Positions 22,691 through 35,009 of a stretch of 64,000 nucleotides of DNA are shown here, one piece after another; position 1 is the first letter of the stretch, and each line of letters starts with the position of its first letter. Source of the stretch: Guadua angustifolia (lineage: Eukaryota > Streptophyta > Magnoliopsida > Poales > Poaceae). Position numbers and translations under genes: made by a program. The notes below the pieces were generated by a model that was not told where the DNA came from, made no database searches, and worked only from the letters and a program-made list of their open reading frames with translations. The stretch covers positions 18,886,924-18,950,923 of the forward strand of contig CM070502.1 of assembly GCA_036346375.1 (NCBI GenBank), written 5' to 3'.

Positions 22691-23058
22691 AACTCCGCAC
22701 CGCACGTAGGCAACCAAATAGGCATCTTGCATGCGTAGATGCAAGCTCACGCAATACAACGAACAATCAAACGCTGGTTCCTCAACTCCGCGAGTCTAAC
22801 CGCGTGAAACCAGACAACCAAACAGGCTAAAATTTCAACTAAGTCTTTACAACATTTGCAAAGTCGAAATTTTTGCAATGTTACTGCGATGCTTGTTTAG
22901 GTGCTATACTATACGCGGAAGTAGCTCCTTCGGTTACAGAAATTTTAGTGTAATATTTTATTCTAGAAAAACAATCATCAAATTAAGTTCGAGAAATAGC
23001 TAACATCTCCTAGGAAAAGATAGAGCCCGTCAAGGACGCCATTGGCCCTCACACCTTA
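22691..23058. other. Repeat flank shared with 16016-16220
   Basis: No gene. From 22884 the sequence matches the right flank of the 8.8-kb CACTA (GCGATGCTTGTTTAGGTG versus GCGATGCTCATTTAGGTG) and continues to GTCAAGGACGCC...CCCTCACAC, where the short-LTR element is inserted. The interrupted sequence resumes at 27520. Confidence 0.5.
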
Positions 23059-23199
23059 TGTAACACCTTGGCTCAAATTTCACTCAATATCCTAACCTAC
23101 TGTGAGATAGATCCGCGCATGTATAGCACACCGCTTACACTTTTATTCTTGCTTTGTGTAAAAGGGTTAACCCGAAGATACTATGTTTGGGTCTAACAG

Positions 23200-23860
23200 A
23201 TATTATATGCTACTACAACTCACTTTAGGCAAGCAATTTAGGACTAATCCCACCACTAATTTATATGGGCCACATGGGCCTTCACATTAACGGGACGGGG
23301 TATTACACTCACACTCCTTAAGGGTTGACACCCTCATCAGAACATCATACACACCGCAAATACCCAGAATCACCCCTCGGTACACGTTCGTGCATCTAGT
23401 GCCAGTATATATGCCATACCGTGTTACCACTCCAGACCTAGCAATTTAGGACATATCCCACCACTGATTTAAATGGGCCATATGGACCTTCACATTAACG
23501 GGACAGGGTATTACACTCACACTCCTTAAGGGTTGACACCCTTGTCAAAACATCATACACACCGCAAATACCCAGAATCACCCCTCGGTACACGTCTGTG
23601 CATCCAGTGCCGGCACATATGCCATGCCGTGTTACCACTCCAGACCTAGCAATTTAGGACTAATCCCACAACTGCTTTACATAGGCCATATAGGCCTTCA
23701 CATTAACAGGACGGGGTATTACACTCACACTCCTTAAGGGTTGACACTCTCATCAGAACATCATACACACCACAAATACCCAGAATCACCCCTCGGTATA
23801 CGTCTATGCATCCAATGCTAGCACATATGGCATGCCGTGTTACCACTCTAGACCCACAAA
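23200..23860. repeat. 208-bp tandem array, three units
   Basis: The phrase ACACTCCTTAAGGGTTGACA recurs at 23311, 23519 and 23727, exactly 208 bp apart. Each unit joins the 3' part of the short LTR (GCAATTTAGGAC to TATTACA) to the first part of the interior (CTCACACTCC to GTTACCACTC). Confidence 0.9.
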
Positions 23861-24060
23861 TGCCATGTGCCATATGCTTGTGCCTCTATCATACACTCAT
23901 CAATGTAACAAATGTTGATGCTTTGATTCTATCTGTAAGAACCTAAGAATAAGGTGGGAGGAGACAATCTATTAAATACCAGTTTGTTGATTTGGTTTAG
24001 AAATTAATTTTGAAATTCTAACGACCATTCTAACTAGGGTTGCGACCTACAGTCGATATA

Positions 24061-24072
24061 GCTCTGATACCA
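24061..24072 (-). other. Primer-binding site (initiator Met tRNA type)
   Basis: The complement reads TGGTATCAGAGC, the standard priming site complementary to the 3' end of initiator-methionine tRNA. It lies four bases inside the gypsy LTR edge at 24077. The next bases resemble the same region of the 13.6-kb element (GTTAGAATGG shared). Confidence 0.85.
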
Positions 24073-24076
24073 CCTC

Positions 24077-27000
24077 TGTCGGGACCGGATTACCAAATCC
24101 GACCCCTCATGTTTTACGTGCTAGTCGAGAATAGCTAGCACACACAGTGATCTGATGATGATAACAGACATATCACACACGTAATCAACATTAATAAAGC
24201 AAAAGAGAGTAAACATTATCATCACAATATTACAAGTGTCGAGCCTTACGGTTTAAGTGAGTAAATGGCAAGCGGAAAAATGGCGACAAAAGAGCCAATC
24301 GGTATGCCCACGAGCAACCGTGAGGTCGCGCCCCTAGAAGTCAGGTCATCCTCCTCTTCAAAACCTTCACCGTAGATGTCGAGCAGTGCTCGATCTCCTC
24401 ATCTGCTTTATGGAATAAGCAGCCCCGCAATGAAAAGCGAGGGTGAGTATGCAACATACTCGGCAAGTCTCGGAAACTTAATGCAAATAACTAAATGCAA
24501 GGCTTAAACAAAGGAAGCATATAGGGATCATTTGCATAAGCGAAATGAACTTTAAATACAAGTAATAATTTCAAAAGGCAGCATTTAACAAAAGTAAATA
24601 GCATTAATGATTAAATTTGAAGTATAAAAATTTTCGGGTTCCAACTACTGGTGGCTCCAACCGCCAAACTAAATCAGGAGTTCAACCACTCACGGATTCC
24701 CAAACTCACATTTTCAATTAAACCAAAATCATCATTTTCCATTTAAAACCAAAACCATAAAATCTACTATGTGAAATGGTTCCACGCTTGCCCTTATCCA
24801 GTAGGCACGGCTACTCAAGTAGTTTTGACTCTGTGAGCTTGTACACTTTACCCACGACATGATCAACCCTTGTCGCCATGCAATTAACACACTTCCTTTG
24901 GTGTGTCGGCGAGAGATCATGACAAGGCCTTTACAATGCATAATATCGCTCTGACTCCGCCGCTAAGGTTTCACGCATTGTTAGGGAATCCACCCGATCT
25001 GAAGCCCCTCTTGCGCCTTGCAAGTACCCTCTCGACAAACCGCACAACCCAATGGAGAAGTCAAATAACGATACATGCAAATTACTTAGCAGTCGTACCC
25101 ATAATAGACATGTGGTTGTCTTGTATAGCATGGCCCAAGGTAACACACAATGGGTCCTTAATTGACTAGGCGGAACAATCACATTCCAAAATTTTGTGCA
25201 TCCGCACCCACCATTCAACCATCCGCCCGGTCTAAACCATTTTCACTTTTATTTTCAAATTAATACCAGCAACACCAATTGCCATATTTTCACAATTCAA
25301 TTTGAATCAAATATGAAAGCATTTCCATAATGGTAAGAATGAAGCGTGATTAAGCATGGCTAAGCATTTTCTACCGTCCCATATCTGAAAATGATTATTA
25401 TTAACAGATAATAAATTTTCCTAGGGTGTCAATGGTTGTCAAAATGAATATCAATGTGGGTATAACAATTTGGCATTTATCTAAGCATTTAAAATGACAT
25501 TAAATTACGATGCATAAATAATAAGCATGCAATAATTTAAAAACAAAATAGCATTTCATAAACTTGGGTTCAATATGGTCAAGGGAGACTTGCCTTCAAC
25601 CTCTCCTGCTGCTGCTACCTCCGCCGGATGCTCCGCTTGCTCAACCGCTGCGTCGTTTACACGCGAAACACGCGAAACGAGATAAAAATAAATAAAACAA
25701 AAATAAATAAAATTCAAAATAAAGACACCAGCAGATAGATCTTGATTTTATATGAATTTAGAAATTTGAATCGTTCGAAACGGAGTTCGAACGGAGGAGA
25801 ACGGGGCTTTGGAAGTTGCTCGAAAGAGAAAATCAGGAAAAACCCTAAGGTTGACACGTGTCAGTATGCTATTGGCTAGATGACGGACTCGGTTCACCGA
25901 GAAGCGCACGGGCAATGACGTGGCATGGTGACGTGGGCGACACGCGAGACGCTAGGGCGAACGTGGCGACGGCGTGGCGCAGACGCGGCGTGTACGTGGC
26001 GCCACATGGCGGTTTGGGTGCTGTCTCGGTGTGGCCACAGCATTTGCCACGCGAACACGATTTGTGGTGGCGCTGACGTGGTCGGCACGTGGCGCCACAT
26101 GGCGAACGCAGGCGATTACAAGATGGTGGACGAGGCGGTTGGCTCGGGAAAACTTACCGTTATCGTGGCAAGTATGTGGCCGTCGCGGTGAAGATCGCGG
26201 CGGCGAAGATGCAAGCAGCGGCGGGGAAAAGCGTGGAAGCGGCGAGCGTCGATCTTTGGATCGATGGTGGGAAAAGCTCGAAGAAGCCGGCGGCGGCAGC
26301 GGCGGTGCTATTCCCCGGAGCTAGGAACGACGACAAGGAAAACGGCGAATGAACAACGTGTTGGCCTCAGGTTTGTGCGGATTACATGAAGATCAACGCG
26401 ATGAGTTCATTGGTACCAAGAAAAGCAACTGAGACTCACCGGAGAGGGAGATATGCGGCGGAGAAACCTTGTGCACGGTGGAGCAACTTCGGCGAGCAAG
26501 ATCTACGTGCTGGAGGCACCTCGGCCGATGAGGCCTAGGGCTAAATGGGCGGCGCGGGGTGGCTAACCTAGGGAGAGGTGCGGCGCGGGCTTAAATAGCC
26601 TCGGGTGGCGTGAAAAGGCACAGAGGCCAAGGATGCCCGCGCGGTTAGGTTTCCAGCAGCGGCGGCGTCGCGGGGTGACGTGGCGCACGGATGGCCGTGG
26701 GATGAAGATCCGGCGGTGGAAACATGAATCGCAGCGCGGACGTTAGATCGAGATCTAACGGTCGGAGTCGGTTAGGGTTAGGGTCTGGCGTTAGGGCTCT
26801 GGCGTCGGGCAAGCCAGTTGAATTGAAGATCAGCGATCGAAATCTGAGCGGCAGGCGACTCGGTGACGGATCGAGATCGGACGGGCGAAGGCGAAGGTAA
26901 GCGAATGAATGAGAACAATAGATGGGCCGGACCGGGAAAAGCGAAACGGGCCGGCGAATGAACAGGGTTTTCGGCCCAAGAAAAGGAAAACCAGAATTTA

Positions 27001-27273
27001 AGAATTAAGGAAATTCTAGAAATCCGATTTAACTCCAATAAACTCAAATAAATAGCAAATGAATTCGGAAAAATCCCCAAAAATACAGGAAAATCAAATG
27101 AAGCACAAGGAACCCAATAAAAATAAGAAATAACTAATTTGAGGTATTGATTAATCGAATTAAATCCTTTTAAGTTTTGAAAATTCATATTAAGCTGGAA
27201 TTAATTCAAATAAATTACGGCGGGTTCGGATTTTGAAATTCAAACTCCAAGAACTGAAAAACGGAATGTTACA
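24077..27273 (-). mobile_element. Gypsy 5' LTR, 3.2 kb, minus strand
   Basis: On the minus strand it runs from TGTAACATTCCG (27273) to GTCCCGACA (24077) and is followed by a primer-binding site. It is thus the 5' LTR of an element whose interior was cut off within about 200 bp. It is the same family as the plus-strand LTR at 59167: both share the start, a TTAAATAG TATA-like box (26590-26598), a telomere-like GGTTAGGG repeat (26772-26783), a GCCACGT-rich upstream part, and the AAGGCAAGTCTCC block (complement at 25587-25597). The target duplication on the right is probably CACCC. Confidence 0.85.
26588..26600 (-). promoter_or_regulatory. LTR TATA-like box
   Basis: The complement reads CTATTTAAGCCC, at the same place as in the sister LTR (59784-59795), preceded by a GC- and CACGT-rich upstream region and followed by a GC-rich leader. 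This is the probable core promoter of the LTR. Confidence 0.5.
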
Positions 27274-27519
27274 CACCCTTGTCTAAATTTTGCTCAATGT
27301 CCTAGCTCACCGTGGGGCGAACCCACACATGCATAACACCCTGCTTACACTTTCGTCCTCGCTTCATATAAAAGGGTTAACTTTGAGGTGTTATGTTTGG
27401 ATCTAATAGGTATTATATACTGTTACAACTTACTTTAGATAAGCAATATGGCACTAATTCCATAACTGCTTCATATGAACTATATGAGCCTTCACATTAA
27501 CGAGTCGGGTATTACACCT

Positions 27520-27692
27520 TACTCCCAGAGGAAGAGACACGGGGGCAACCATTCAACTGGTACGTCCTTGGGGATTATCACCAAGGATCTAAAAGGTGTA
27601 TCCATCACAGTGGGTCTCGCAAGGCAGTGAGCTACTTGACCTAAGAATATGCCCTCACACATAAGGCCACTCATCACATGGCCATGCATATA
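27520..27692. other. Resumed repeat, possible exon fragment
   Basis: It continues the sequence interrupted at 23058. Related text (GAAGAGACACAGGGTCTCCC) stands before both copy A and copy B CACTA ends (3207, 16194). One plus frame here is open for about 50 codons but I do not recognise it. It ends at ATA, the target of the 9.2-kb CACTA. Confidence 0.35.
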
Positions 27693-27749
27693 CACTACTA
27701 CGAGACTGACCTCATCGCGACCCCCATCCTTCTTAGGGTAGGTGCGGCG

Positions 27750-28150
27750 GCGATGATAATATTATCCTTGCGGTTCCAAATTCAGCGGTGATAATCTATC
27801 CTTGCGGTTCTAACTTCAATCGGCGATGATATGAATAGTATAAATTTCCGCAAGAATGGAGGCAATATCATTGCGGTTTATAGAAAAGAACGGCGGTGAT
27901 AAGAAGATATCCTTGCGGTTTATATGTACAACCGGTGGTAATGCTTACCTTGCGGTTACCTATAAACCGGCGGTGATAACACCATTTTCCTTTGCGGTTT
28001 TACTCTAAACCGCGATGATATGTATTTTCAGCATAGCGCAATTTTGGTAGCGTAGTATGACCTTATCCTTGCTGGTTCTCTGAAAGCGATGATAAGGTAT
28101 TTTCGCGTAATATGACCTTATCCTTTAGGTTCTTCATGAGCCGGCGATGA
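27750..28150. repeat. Left subterminal repeats of 9.25-kb CACTA
   Basis: About ten alternating words of the forms ATCCTTGCGGTT and CGGCGGTGATAA at roughly 25-45 bp intervals. These are the likely binding array for the element's own proteins. The matching array lies at 36620-36925. Confidence 0.85.
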
Positions 28151-28534
28151 TAAGCTATTTATATAGCAAGCTTCACTGACCGAGCTCATTTCCCGTAGAA
28201 GCGAAGAGAGGCGCTCTTTGCTCGGGTGTATTTTTCTGGAGAGGTGCTACGAAATTTTGTGTCGATATTTTGTTTATATTTTTCATCGAATCGACATCTT
28301 CTCCGTAAAGCGAGAACAAAGAGGAAATTTGTATTATCTTGGCGATTCTTTTTGAAAAATTGTATTAAAATTTTCGAGATTCTTGACTTGATGTATGTTA
28401 TATTTGTCGTAAAATTTTACTTTACAGTGCTATAGGCGTTGATAATTGCTGATTGTACGGTGTGAGCAGTTTATGTCGGTACTGCTCAAATTAAGATCTA
28501 GCTAAATTATTGAATAAATTATAATTCATATTGT

Positions 28535-29280
28535 AGTGGATGTTTGAGTAATAAAATTGCTAGATGGACAATTATGCATAATTGTAATTAATTTAATTAA
28601 TGAAAATTTGTTATATGGATTTTTAATAGTGCAGTTGCTAGATGATCAATTATAAATAGTGAGAATTGCTAGTTGAATATTTAAATAATGGGAAATGGTA
28701 GATGGATTTTGCAATAATGAAAGTTGGAACATAAATAATTATTTAGAAATATATCCTTATATTCAATTATATGCTTGTTTGTTGTAGATTAATTTAATTT
28801 AATAGGTAGCGCTACATAACAAAATGAAATGAAGAAATCTTGTAAATAATTAAAAAATGCTAGATGGATATTTAAATAGTGAAAAAGGTTTGATGTATTA
28901 TATAGGCAAAATTGCTAGATGTATTTGTAAAACTAATCATTTACAATTATATTGTTATTTGCGATAAATTCATATCCATTTTAGTGATGTAGTGGATGTT
29001 TAAGTAATAAAATTGCTAGATGGACAATTATGCATAATTGTAATTAATTTAATTAATGAAAATTTGTTATATGGATTTTTAATAGTAAAATTGCTTTGGA
29101 TGATCAATTATAAATAGTGAGAATTGCTAGTTGAATATTTAAATAATGGGAAATGGTAGATGGATTTTGCAATAATGAAAGTTGGAGCATAAATAATTAT
29201 TTAGAAATATATCCTTATATTCAATTATATGCTTGTTTGTTGTAGACAAATTACAATTATATTGTTATTTGCGTTATATG
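28535..29280. repeat. 456-bp tandem duplication (second copy partial)
   Basis: AGTGGATGTTT starts at 28535 and 28991. About 250 bp after it is nearly identical (for example GAATTGCTAGTTGAATATTT in both). Part of the first unit (TTACAATTATATTGTTATTTGCG at about 28940) recurs again at about 29250. The sequence is A/T-rich leader of the transposase gene. Confidence 0.9.
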
Positions 29281-29396
29281 CTTATAATGTGTTTATCGTT
29301 TTAATTAATTAGCAATGCATGACTCTTGTAAAGAATAAATTATTTTGATATCGTTTGTTCATATCTTTGAAATGTAGTTTGATATAATTAGCGTAG

Positions 29397-32300
29397 ATGG
29401 ACGAAGGTGGATGTATGACCGCGGACCGTCGTGGTGCGAGTTCTTTATTGGTGTGACTTGTTTTACGAATGCGGTTGCGGCACACAAGTCGAAAACCTAG
29501 CGGACTATATGTGTTGTCCATCGTTGATTGCAAAAATGAGAAGATGTTTTGTAACATAGAGTCGATCGTGCACACTTGCTTGAAGGGGTTTCAAAGTGGC
29601 TATACTGTTGGGTGACACGGTGAAGATGATATTGTACATGAAGGGCAACACATTGATGAAGATGATATTGTACATGAAGGGCAACACATTGATGGAGATG
29701 GCGGAGACAACGATATGGCGGTGGAAGATCGTTCGTTGATACCCACGAAGATGATCTAGATCAAATCTTTGCGTGATGGGGAGGGACTTCACGAGTGAAA
29801 GGGAGTTTCAAAAGTTCGGTATGGTAGAGGACTCTACAGCGCCATTGTGCGAGCGCAGGAGGAGCACGAAAACGCATCCGTGCTTTCCTCTGCGATTGAA
29901 GGCAAGCAATGGTTGGTCAGATAAGAGCTTTCTTGGTGTTATGTCTCTTGGGGACTGCTTCGAGAGGGTAGCGTGTTGCCTTCAACTTCGTGCCGAGGCC
30001 AGCGGGTTATGCGCCGTTGGGACTAGAAGTACAAAGAATACCGCATGTCCAAATGATTGCATATTGTATCATAATGAGTTTGCGGAACATGGATGTACGT
30101 GTTGTTTGCAAAGCAAAAGCGGTATAAGAACAGCGGCAGCGATATCGAGCGAAGATGTCGGGGTGGCGTAGAAGAAGAGGTGTCCCGTAAGGTGGTGTGG
30201 TATTTCCTATAATCCCCGTCAGGCGATTGTTTGCGAACAAAAGGCATGCCCAATTGCTACGATGGCACGCCGAAGAGTGTAAGAAGGATGGAATGCTCGG
30301 ACATCCTGCGATTACGTGCAATGGAGGAACATCGGCGAAAATATAAGCGCTTTGCATATGATGTGAGAATATAAGGTTGGGTTGAGTACGGATGGGATGA
30401 ATCCTTTTGGCAACATGAGTAGTCGTCCGACACTTGGCGGTGACTTTATGCATCTACAACCTTCCTCCTTGGCTTTGCATGAAGCAAAAGTACATTATGA
30501 TGCCACTATTGATCCAAGGGCCGAACAGCACAGCAATGATATCGATGTGTACCTCAAACCATTGGTTGAAGATCTTCTAATATTGTGGACCGATGGTGTG
30601 CAGGTATGGGATGAGTATAAAGAAAACTTTATCCTACGGGTATTATTGTTTGTAACCATTAATGATTATCTGCTCTTGGCAACTGTCGGACGAGACGACA
30701 AAAAGCTTCAGCGGATCGTCAATGCAGAATAATCTGACTAAGCGGTGGGTGAAGAACAATGAAAAATGACTTACATGCGGCATCGTAGGTTCCTCGTAAG
30801 GATCACCCATACCGCAATAATAAGAGAGCTTTTGCCGGGACAAAGGCGCCTTAGCTCAGAAGAATCGGGAGGAAGCAGATATTTTTGTAAAGGACCTTAC
30901 AATTATTCACGGAAAGGGCGGCGGTACATATATTCCGACTTCGGGATAAGGCTCCTTTGTGGAAAAAAAAATCAATATTTTGGATCCTACCTTATTGGCG
31001 GCACCGGAAGTTCGACCGCATAATCGGCGTCATGCATATAGAGAAGAGCGTGTGTGATAGCTTGCTTGGTATCTTCTTGGACATACGGCAAAGCGAAAGA
31101 TACACTTCAAGCAAGGATGGACCTCGAAGATATGGGCGAGGAAGGAGGCGCATCACGAAGAAATGGATCTGAGCAAAAAGTACCTTCCATGATCGCTACA
31201 CTTTGAGCAAGAAAAGAAAATTAGCGTTTGCGAATGCTTGCACGGAATCAAAGTTCCGTCGGTTACTCTGCTAACATAAAGAGACTAGTCTCAATGAAAG
31301 ACTTAAAGTTAATTGGTATGAAGTCTCACGATTGCCCGTGATGATGACACAGATGCTTCCAATTGCAATTAGGGGGTTACGCGGAGAAAGTCCGAGACCC
31401 AATTATCAAGTTGTGTTCATTCTTCAGCGATTTCCTGAAGGCCATCGATCCATTAATACTAGACAAGCTGCGAGGAAGGCGTGGTTCACACTCATGCGGG
31501 CTTGAGATGTGTTCCTCCATCTTTTTGATATTATGGTCCATCTCATTGTTCACATTGTGAAAGAATCTGAATTCTTGGTCCGTATTTCTACATCGGATGT
31601 ACCCTTCGAGAGATTCATGGGGTTATAAAGAAATATGTTAAATGTAAGAAATCGTAGGAAGGCTGCATTGCCGATGGTGAGGAACCGAGGAGGTCATTGA
31701 GTTCTCGTCGATTATATGGATCTCAAACCGATTGGTGTGCTGTATCTCGGCATGAGGGAAGGCTACGAGAGGAAAAGGACACTAGGCGAAATCGATGCGT
31801 ACTAGCAATCTAAATTGCATTTACACAAGCACATTTCGCATTTTGGGACAATCGGTTGTGGTGGCCCCATATGTCGACATGCACAAGAACGTGCTATCCA
31901 AAACAAACCCGGGGAGGTCGAGAGGGTTGGCTCGCGAGAAACCTGAGAGATAATTCGTGATTGGTTGTGTAGACACATGATGCGTCTGAGAGATACACTC
32001 GGTTGAAATTGTTGGCTCGAGGACCGTCAACTACAATTCGGACATTCAAGGATCGACATAAATGGTTTTACATTTTATACAAGGCGCCAAGATAAAAGAG
32101 CACCAATCAAAATAGCGGTATCAGTATAGATGCCTATAATGACAATGGAAATAGGCAAACCTACTCTGATTCATAGAAAGATTTGGGAGCTTGACTATGG
32201 TCCTTTGAAGGTCCCTCTCTTCGGTGCCAATGGGTCGAGACTTCGGTGGCGTGAATATCGACAAATCTGGCATCACTACCGTGGACCTCAAACTCGTCGG

Positions 32301-32690
32301 ATATAGAGAAGAACCATTACGTACTTGCTAATTACGTGACACAAATCTTCTTTATAAGCGGCCGGCTAACAAGGAGCGCCACGTGGTTATTCAAGGAAAA
32401 AGAAGGATTGTCGGAGTTGAGAATGTTGTCGACGAGGAAGAGTACAACCAATTCGATGAGCTTCCCCCTTTTGATAGAACAGGAAATTCTTCATTGGAAA
32501 AGTTGGACACGCAGTACTCCATGATCAATGAAGAAGAGGAGCGGGAGGAAGCCTATGGACAGTGGTACGCGGAAGAAGACAGCAACCAAGTCCCAAGTCC
32601 ATTTCAAGCGAGCATGTCTCCTCATGGCTTCCCTTCTCGGTGTACCGGACGCTCTCCTAACATCCATGCTTCTTGAACTTGCGAGGGCTT
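29397..32690 (+). pseudogene. TNP2-type CACTA transposase, decayed
   Basis: This is the plus-strand transposase of the 9.25-kb CACTA. Transpos_assoc is at 29415-29640 (WCEFFIGVTCFTNAVAAHKSK, CKNEKMFCNIESIVHTCLKG). A linker FQKFGMVEDSTAPL is at about 29810 with KASNGWSDKSF near 29900. TNP2 is at 30020-31180 (ACPNDCILYHNEFAEHGC; STDGMNPFGNMSSR; NDIDVYLKPLVEDLLILWTD; VTINDYLLLAT; MRHRRFL; VMHIEKSVCDSLLGI). DUF4218 is at about 31450-31640 (FDIMVHLIVHIVKESEF, PFERFMGL). DUF4216 is at 31990-32500 (IWELDYGPLKVPLF, NYVTQIFF, RRIVGVENVVDEEEYNQFDE) with an acidic tail to 32676. There are more than ten frameshifts or stops. The last block, 32383-32676, is still open. Confidence 0.9.
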
Positions 32691-33119
32691 ATTTTTTTTA
32701 AAATCATTTTAGTGTGGAATATATTCTTAAGAATATATGAATTTTTCATATTATTTTTCATTTCGAGATGTATATGTATCATGTGATTTTTTTCTCATGT
32801 ATAAGTATCATTTTAAAGTTACATGTGCACATTTTGGATTGCTAGGAATGGCCTCGAATCGGGGACAAGTGCGGAGGAGTTCGGCCCTCGAATGTAAGCA
32901 GTAGGAGTGGGTAGCCCAAGTGGCTACTTGAACCTCTGAGGATATTGATATGGAGCAACTGCGCCCTGACCATGGACCAAGCGATGCCCTGCTATGGGCC
33001 AAGTAGCGCCCTTGCCATGGACCAAGGCGTAGCGACTAACATGGCGAGGTAAAGTATTAGTCGTTGTGATTCCCAAAATATTGTAGGGTCATCGACTAAT
33101 AACAAGATCAATTGTAGGC

Positions 33120-34940
33120 TCAAGCGTCGGGTGAACAAAGCGTAGCAGCAGTCGTGGCCGAGCAAGATCTTAGAAGGCGTTCACACATACTCGGCTCTCG
33201 GAGTCGGGAAACTGCTATACCAGCGTCGGCGTGGCGCCCGTCTGGGACAGACTGCGGAGTACTTGCTAGGGATAACGTGCCCATCGGCTATAGATCATGG
33301 ACCCGGCGCGAAGGTGATCGATGGGTGGTTCGATGACTGAAGGACTCGCTATGGGGCAAGCTACAACACGTATTCCATTTCCCCAAAGGGTCGAGTTGGT
33401 TGCAAAAAAGCGTGCACTAAGTATCATGTGCACATCTTTGGAAGAATTGGAAGACTTCGGTGAATAAGACCTATGTGAAGAAGAATGTCACGCCAAATTT
33501 TAACACGTTTCCAAAGATAAGGGAATTTTGGAAGGACTTTGTGGAGTCTGAATTCGAAGAAGCCCGAACGGTGAGTCGAGAAGAACAAGGCTAGCGGATA
33601 AGAATATGTACCCTCACACACTAGGCCTTTGGTGGCTACGTGAAGAAAATACTGCATGGGATAGCGCGAACAAGAGCTAATCCTCAAGGCGTTACTCTGC
33701 TGACGGCGAGTTCCTTGCTGCGATCAAAGCCTTGGTTGTTTGGGAGGGTCTTCATCTCGAAGATGGCGGCTTGAGCCGGGAGGCGATAGAGCAGGGAGGT
33801 GTCGCGAAAATATCGAGATGCTCACGTGGAGTCTTCTAAGGGCTTTTCAAGCCACAAAGGGAGAATGATGAGTGACTCTTGCTACTGGTAACAAGGAACA
33901 TCTGGCGCGCAGGAGTTGGTTTGGTGCCGTGGAAAGAAGGCTTCCCGGTGGCGCTTCGTCGTACAAGCGGTTGAAAAGACTACGAGAAGATGAGCGCAAG
34001 CGTCAATACAACTTCTTTGTGGCAAGGCGCTAGATGAAGAAGGCGAAGTTGGATCAAGTTGTGGAGCAAGCGATCTGAAAGCTCTCGACTCACGACCGCC
34101 ACTCGATGTGACCCTCGGAACCTCGATCACGGTGTTCTTAAGAGCATTGCGCGTCCTAGCGATTCGGGAGAGCATCGACTCCATTTTCGATGGATGACAT
34201 CCGCAGAACCGACACCGTGCAAGCTGCATTTGTCCGCACATGGCATTACCATCAAGGTGGTGATGGCGGGGCTTGGCCATGCGCCTCCTCGCGGAGTTAC
34301 GCTGCCGCCCAATACCGTTGGGATTCGCGAGTCGAAGTAAACGGTGTAGTCCGACAATATCGCAAAATGGAGTAAAGATTCTGGCGAGGCGGAAAAAACA
34401 AACTTGGAGAAAGCGTGCATGGCTTCCTCGCGTGGCGCAAGAGCTTGATTATGTTATTTCGAGCGATGAGGCCGACAACGGCAGCGATGATGATGAGCCG
34501 CACTCTCCACACGCAAACACATCGCCTCTGAAAAGTGCAACTCCTCCGCGGCACCGGTTAGGACAAGTCCAACTCCTCCGCGGCACCATCCACAAAGGAC
34601 CAACTCCTCCGCGGCACCGGCCGAGAAAAGTCCAACTCCTCGCCCGGCACCATCCGGAAAAAGTCCAACTCCTCCCGGCACCGGCCGAGAAAAGTCCAAC
34701 TCCTCGGTGGCACATAAGAAGAGTCGAACATCGGCACCATCTCGGAAGTGTGCATCGTCTTGTACCAAATCTCGGTCATCTGTGAAGGCGGCCTGACCTC
34801 GGAAAAATTACGGCGATATGGTGAAGAAGAACAGCAAAAAAACAAGCGAAGGCGAGGTAACATCTCACTTCAAAAGGTGCCATCACCGAGAAGACTAAAG
34901 TCGATGCTAATCTTGAGAGTTTTCTTGAGTATGGCAAAAG
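33120..34940 (+). pseudogene. Ptta/En-Spm-type (Transposase_24) gene, decayed
   Basis: This is the second CACTA gene, of the Ptta/En/Spm (Transposase_24) type, thought to bind element DNA. Visible landmarks are NVPIGYRSWTRREGDRW at about 33277, KDSLWGKL and VFHFPKGSSWLQKSV at 33340-33415, the conserved YPHTLG at about 33608-33625, followed by GGYVKKILHG. A repeat-rich hydrophilic region follows (34535-34715), and then a basic C-terminus near 34830. Frameshifts are frequent. It lies downstream of the transposase on the same strand with about 450 bp between them. Confidence 0.7.
34535..34715. repeat. Coding minisatellite, about 30-bp unit x6
   Basis: The phrase CAACTCCTC(C)GCGGCACC recurs six times at 26-34 bp spacing with GGCCGAGAAAAGT-like linkers. 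In one frame it encodes a S-P-T-P-P-R-H repeat. Unit lengths vary, so frames drift along the array. Confidence 0.8.
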
Positions 34941-35009
34941 CCAAAGAGAGGCGGGCTTGAACCTTGAAATGTGGGACTCTGGCGCATCTCGAGAAAGCAA
35001 AACTTGAAG

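Larger units (their letters stand above)
23059..27514. mobile_element. Short-LTR element, target duplication CCTTA, with nested gypsy LTR
   Basis: The boundaries are TGTAACACCTTGG (23059) and GGTATTACA (27514), flanked by CCTTA at 23054-23058 and 27515-27519. The left LTR is 23059-23307 (about 249 bp). The right LTR, about three-quarters similar by eye, runs from about 27274 to 27514. The LTRs are small, as in TRIM-type elements. The interior starts with a 208-bp tandem array and then meets a minus-strand gypsy LTR that inserted near the start of the right LTR. No coding region of its own. Its orientation is undecided because no primer-binding site is visible. Confidence 0.65.

Noticed and set aside
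25858..26352. Overlapping plus-strand ORFs
   Set aside because: Antisense to the CACGT-rich part of the minus-strand LTR; GC-driven open frames.
30007..30453. 148-codon minus ORF
   Set aside because: Antisense shadow of the TNP2 transposase coding region.
34297..34863. Four minus ORFs over the coding minisatellite
   Set aside because: Antisense to the Ptta-type gene; the repeat keeps several frames open.
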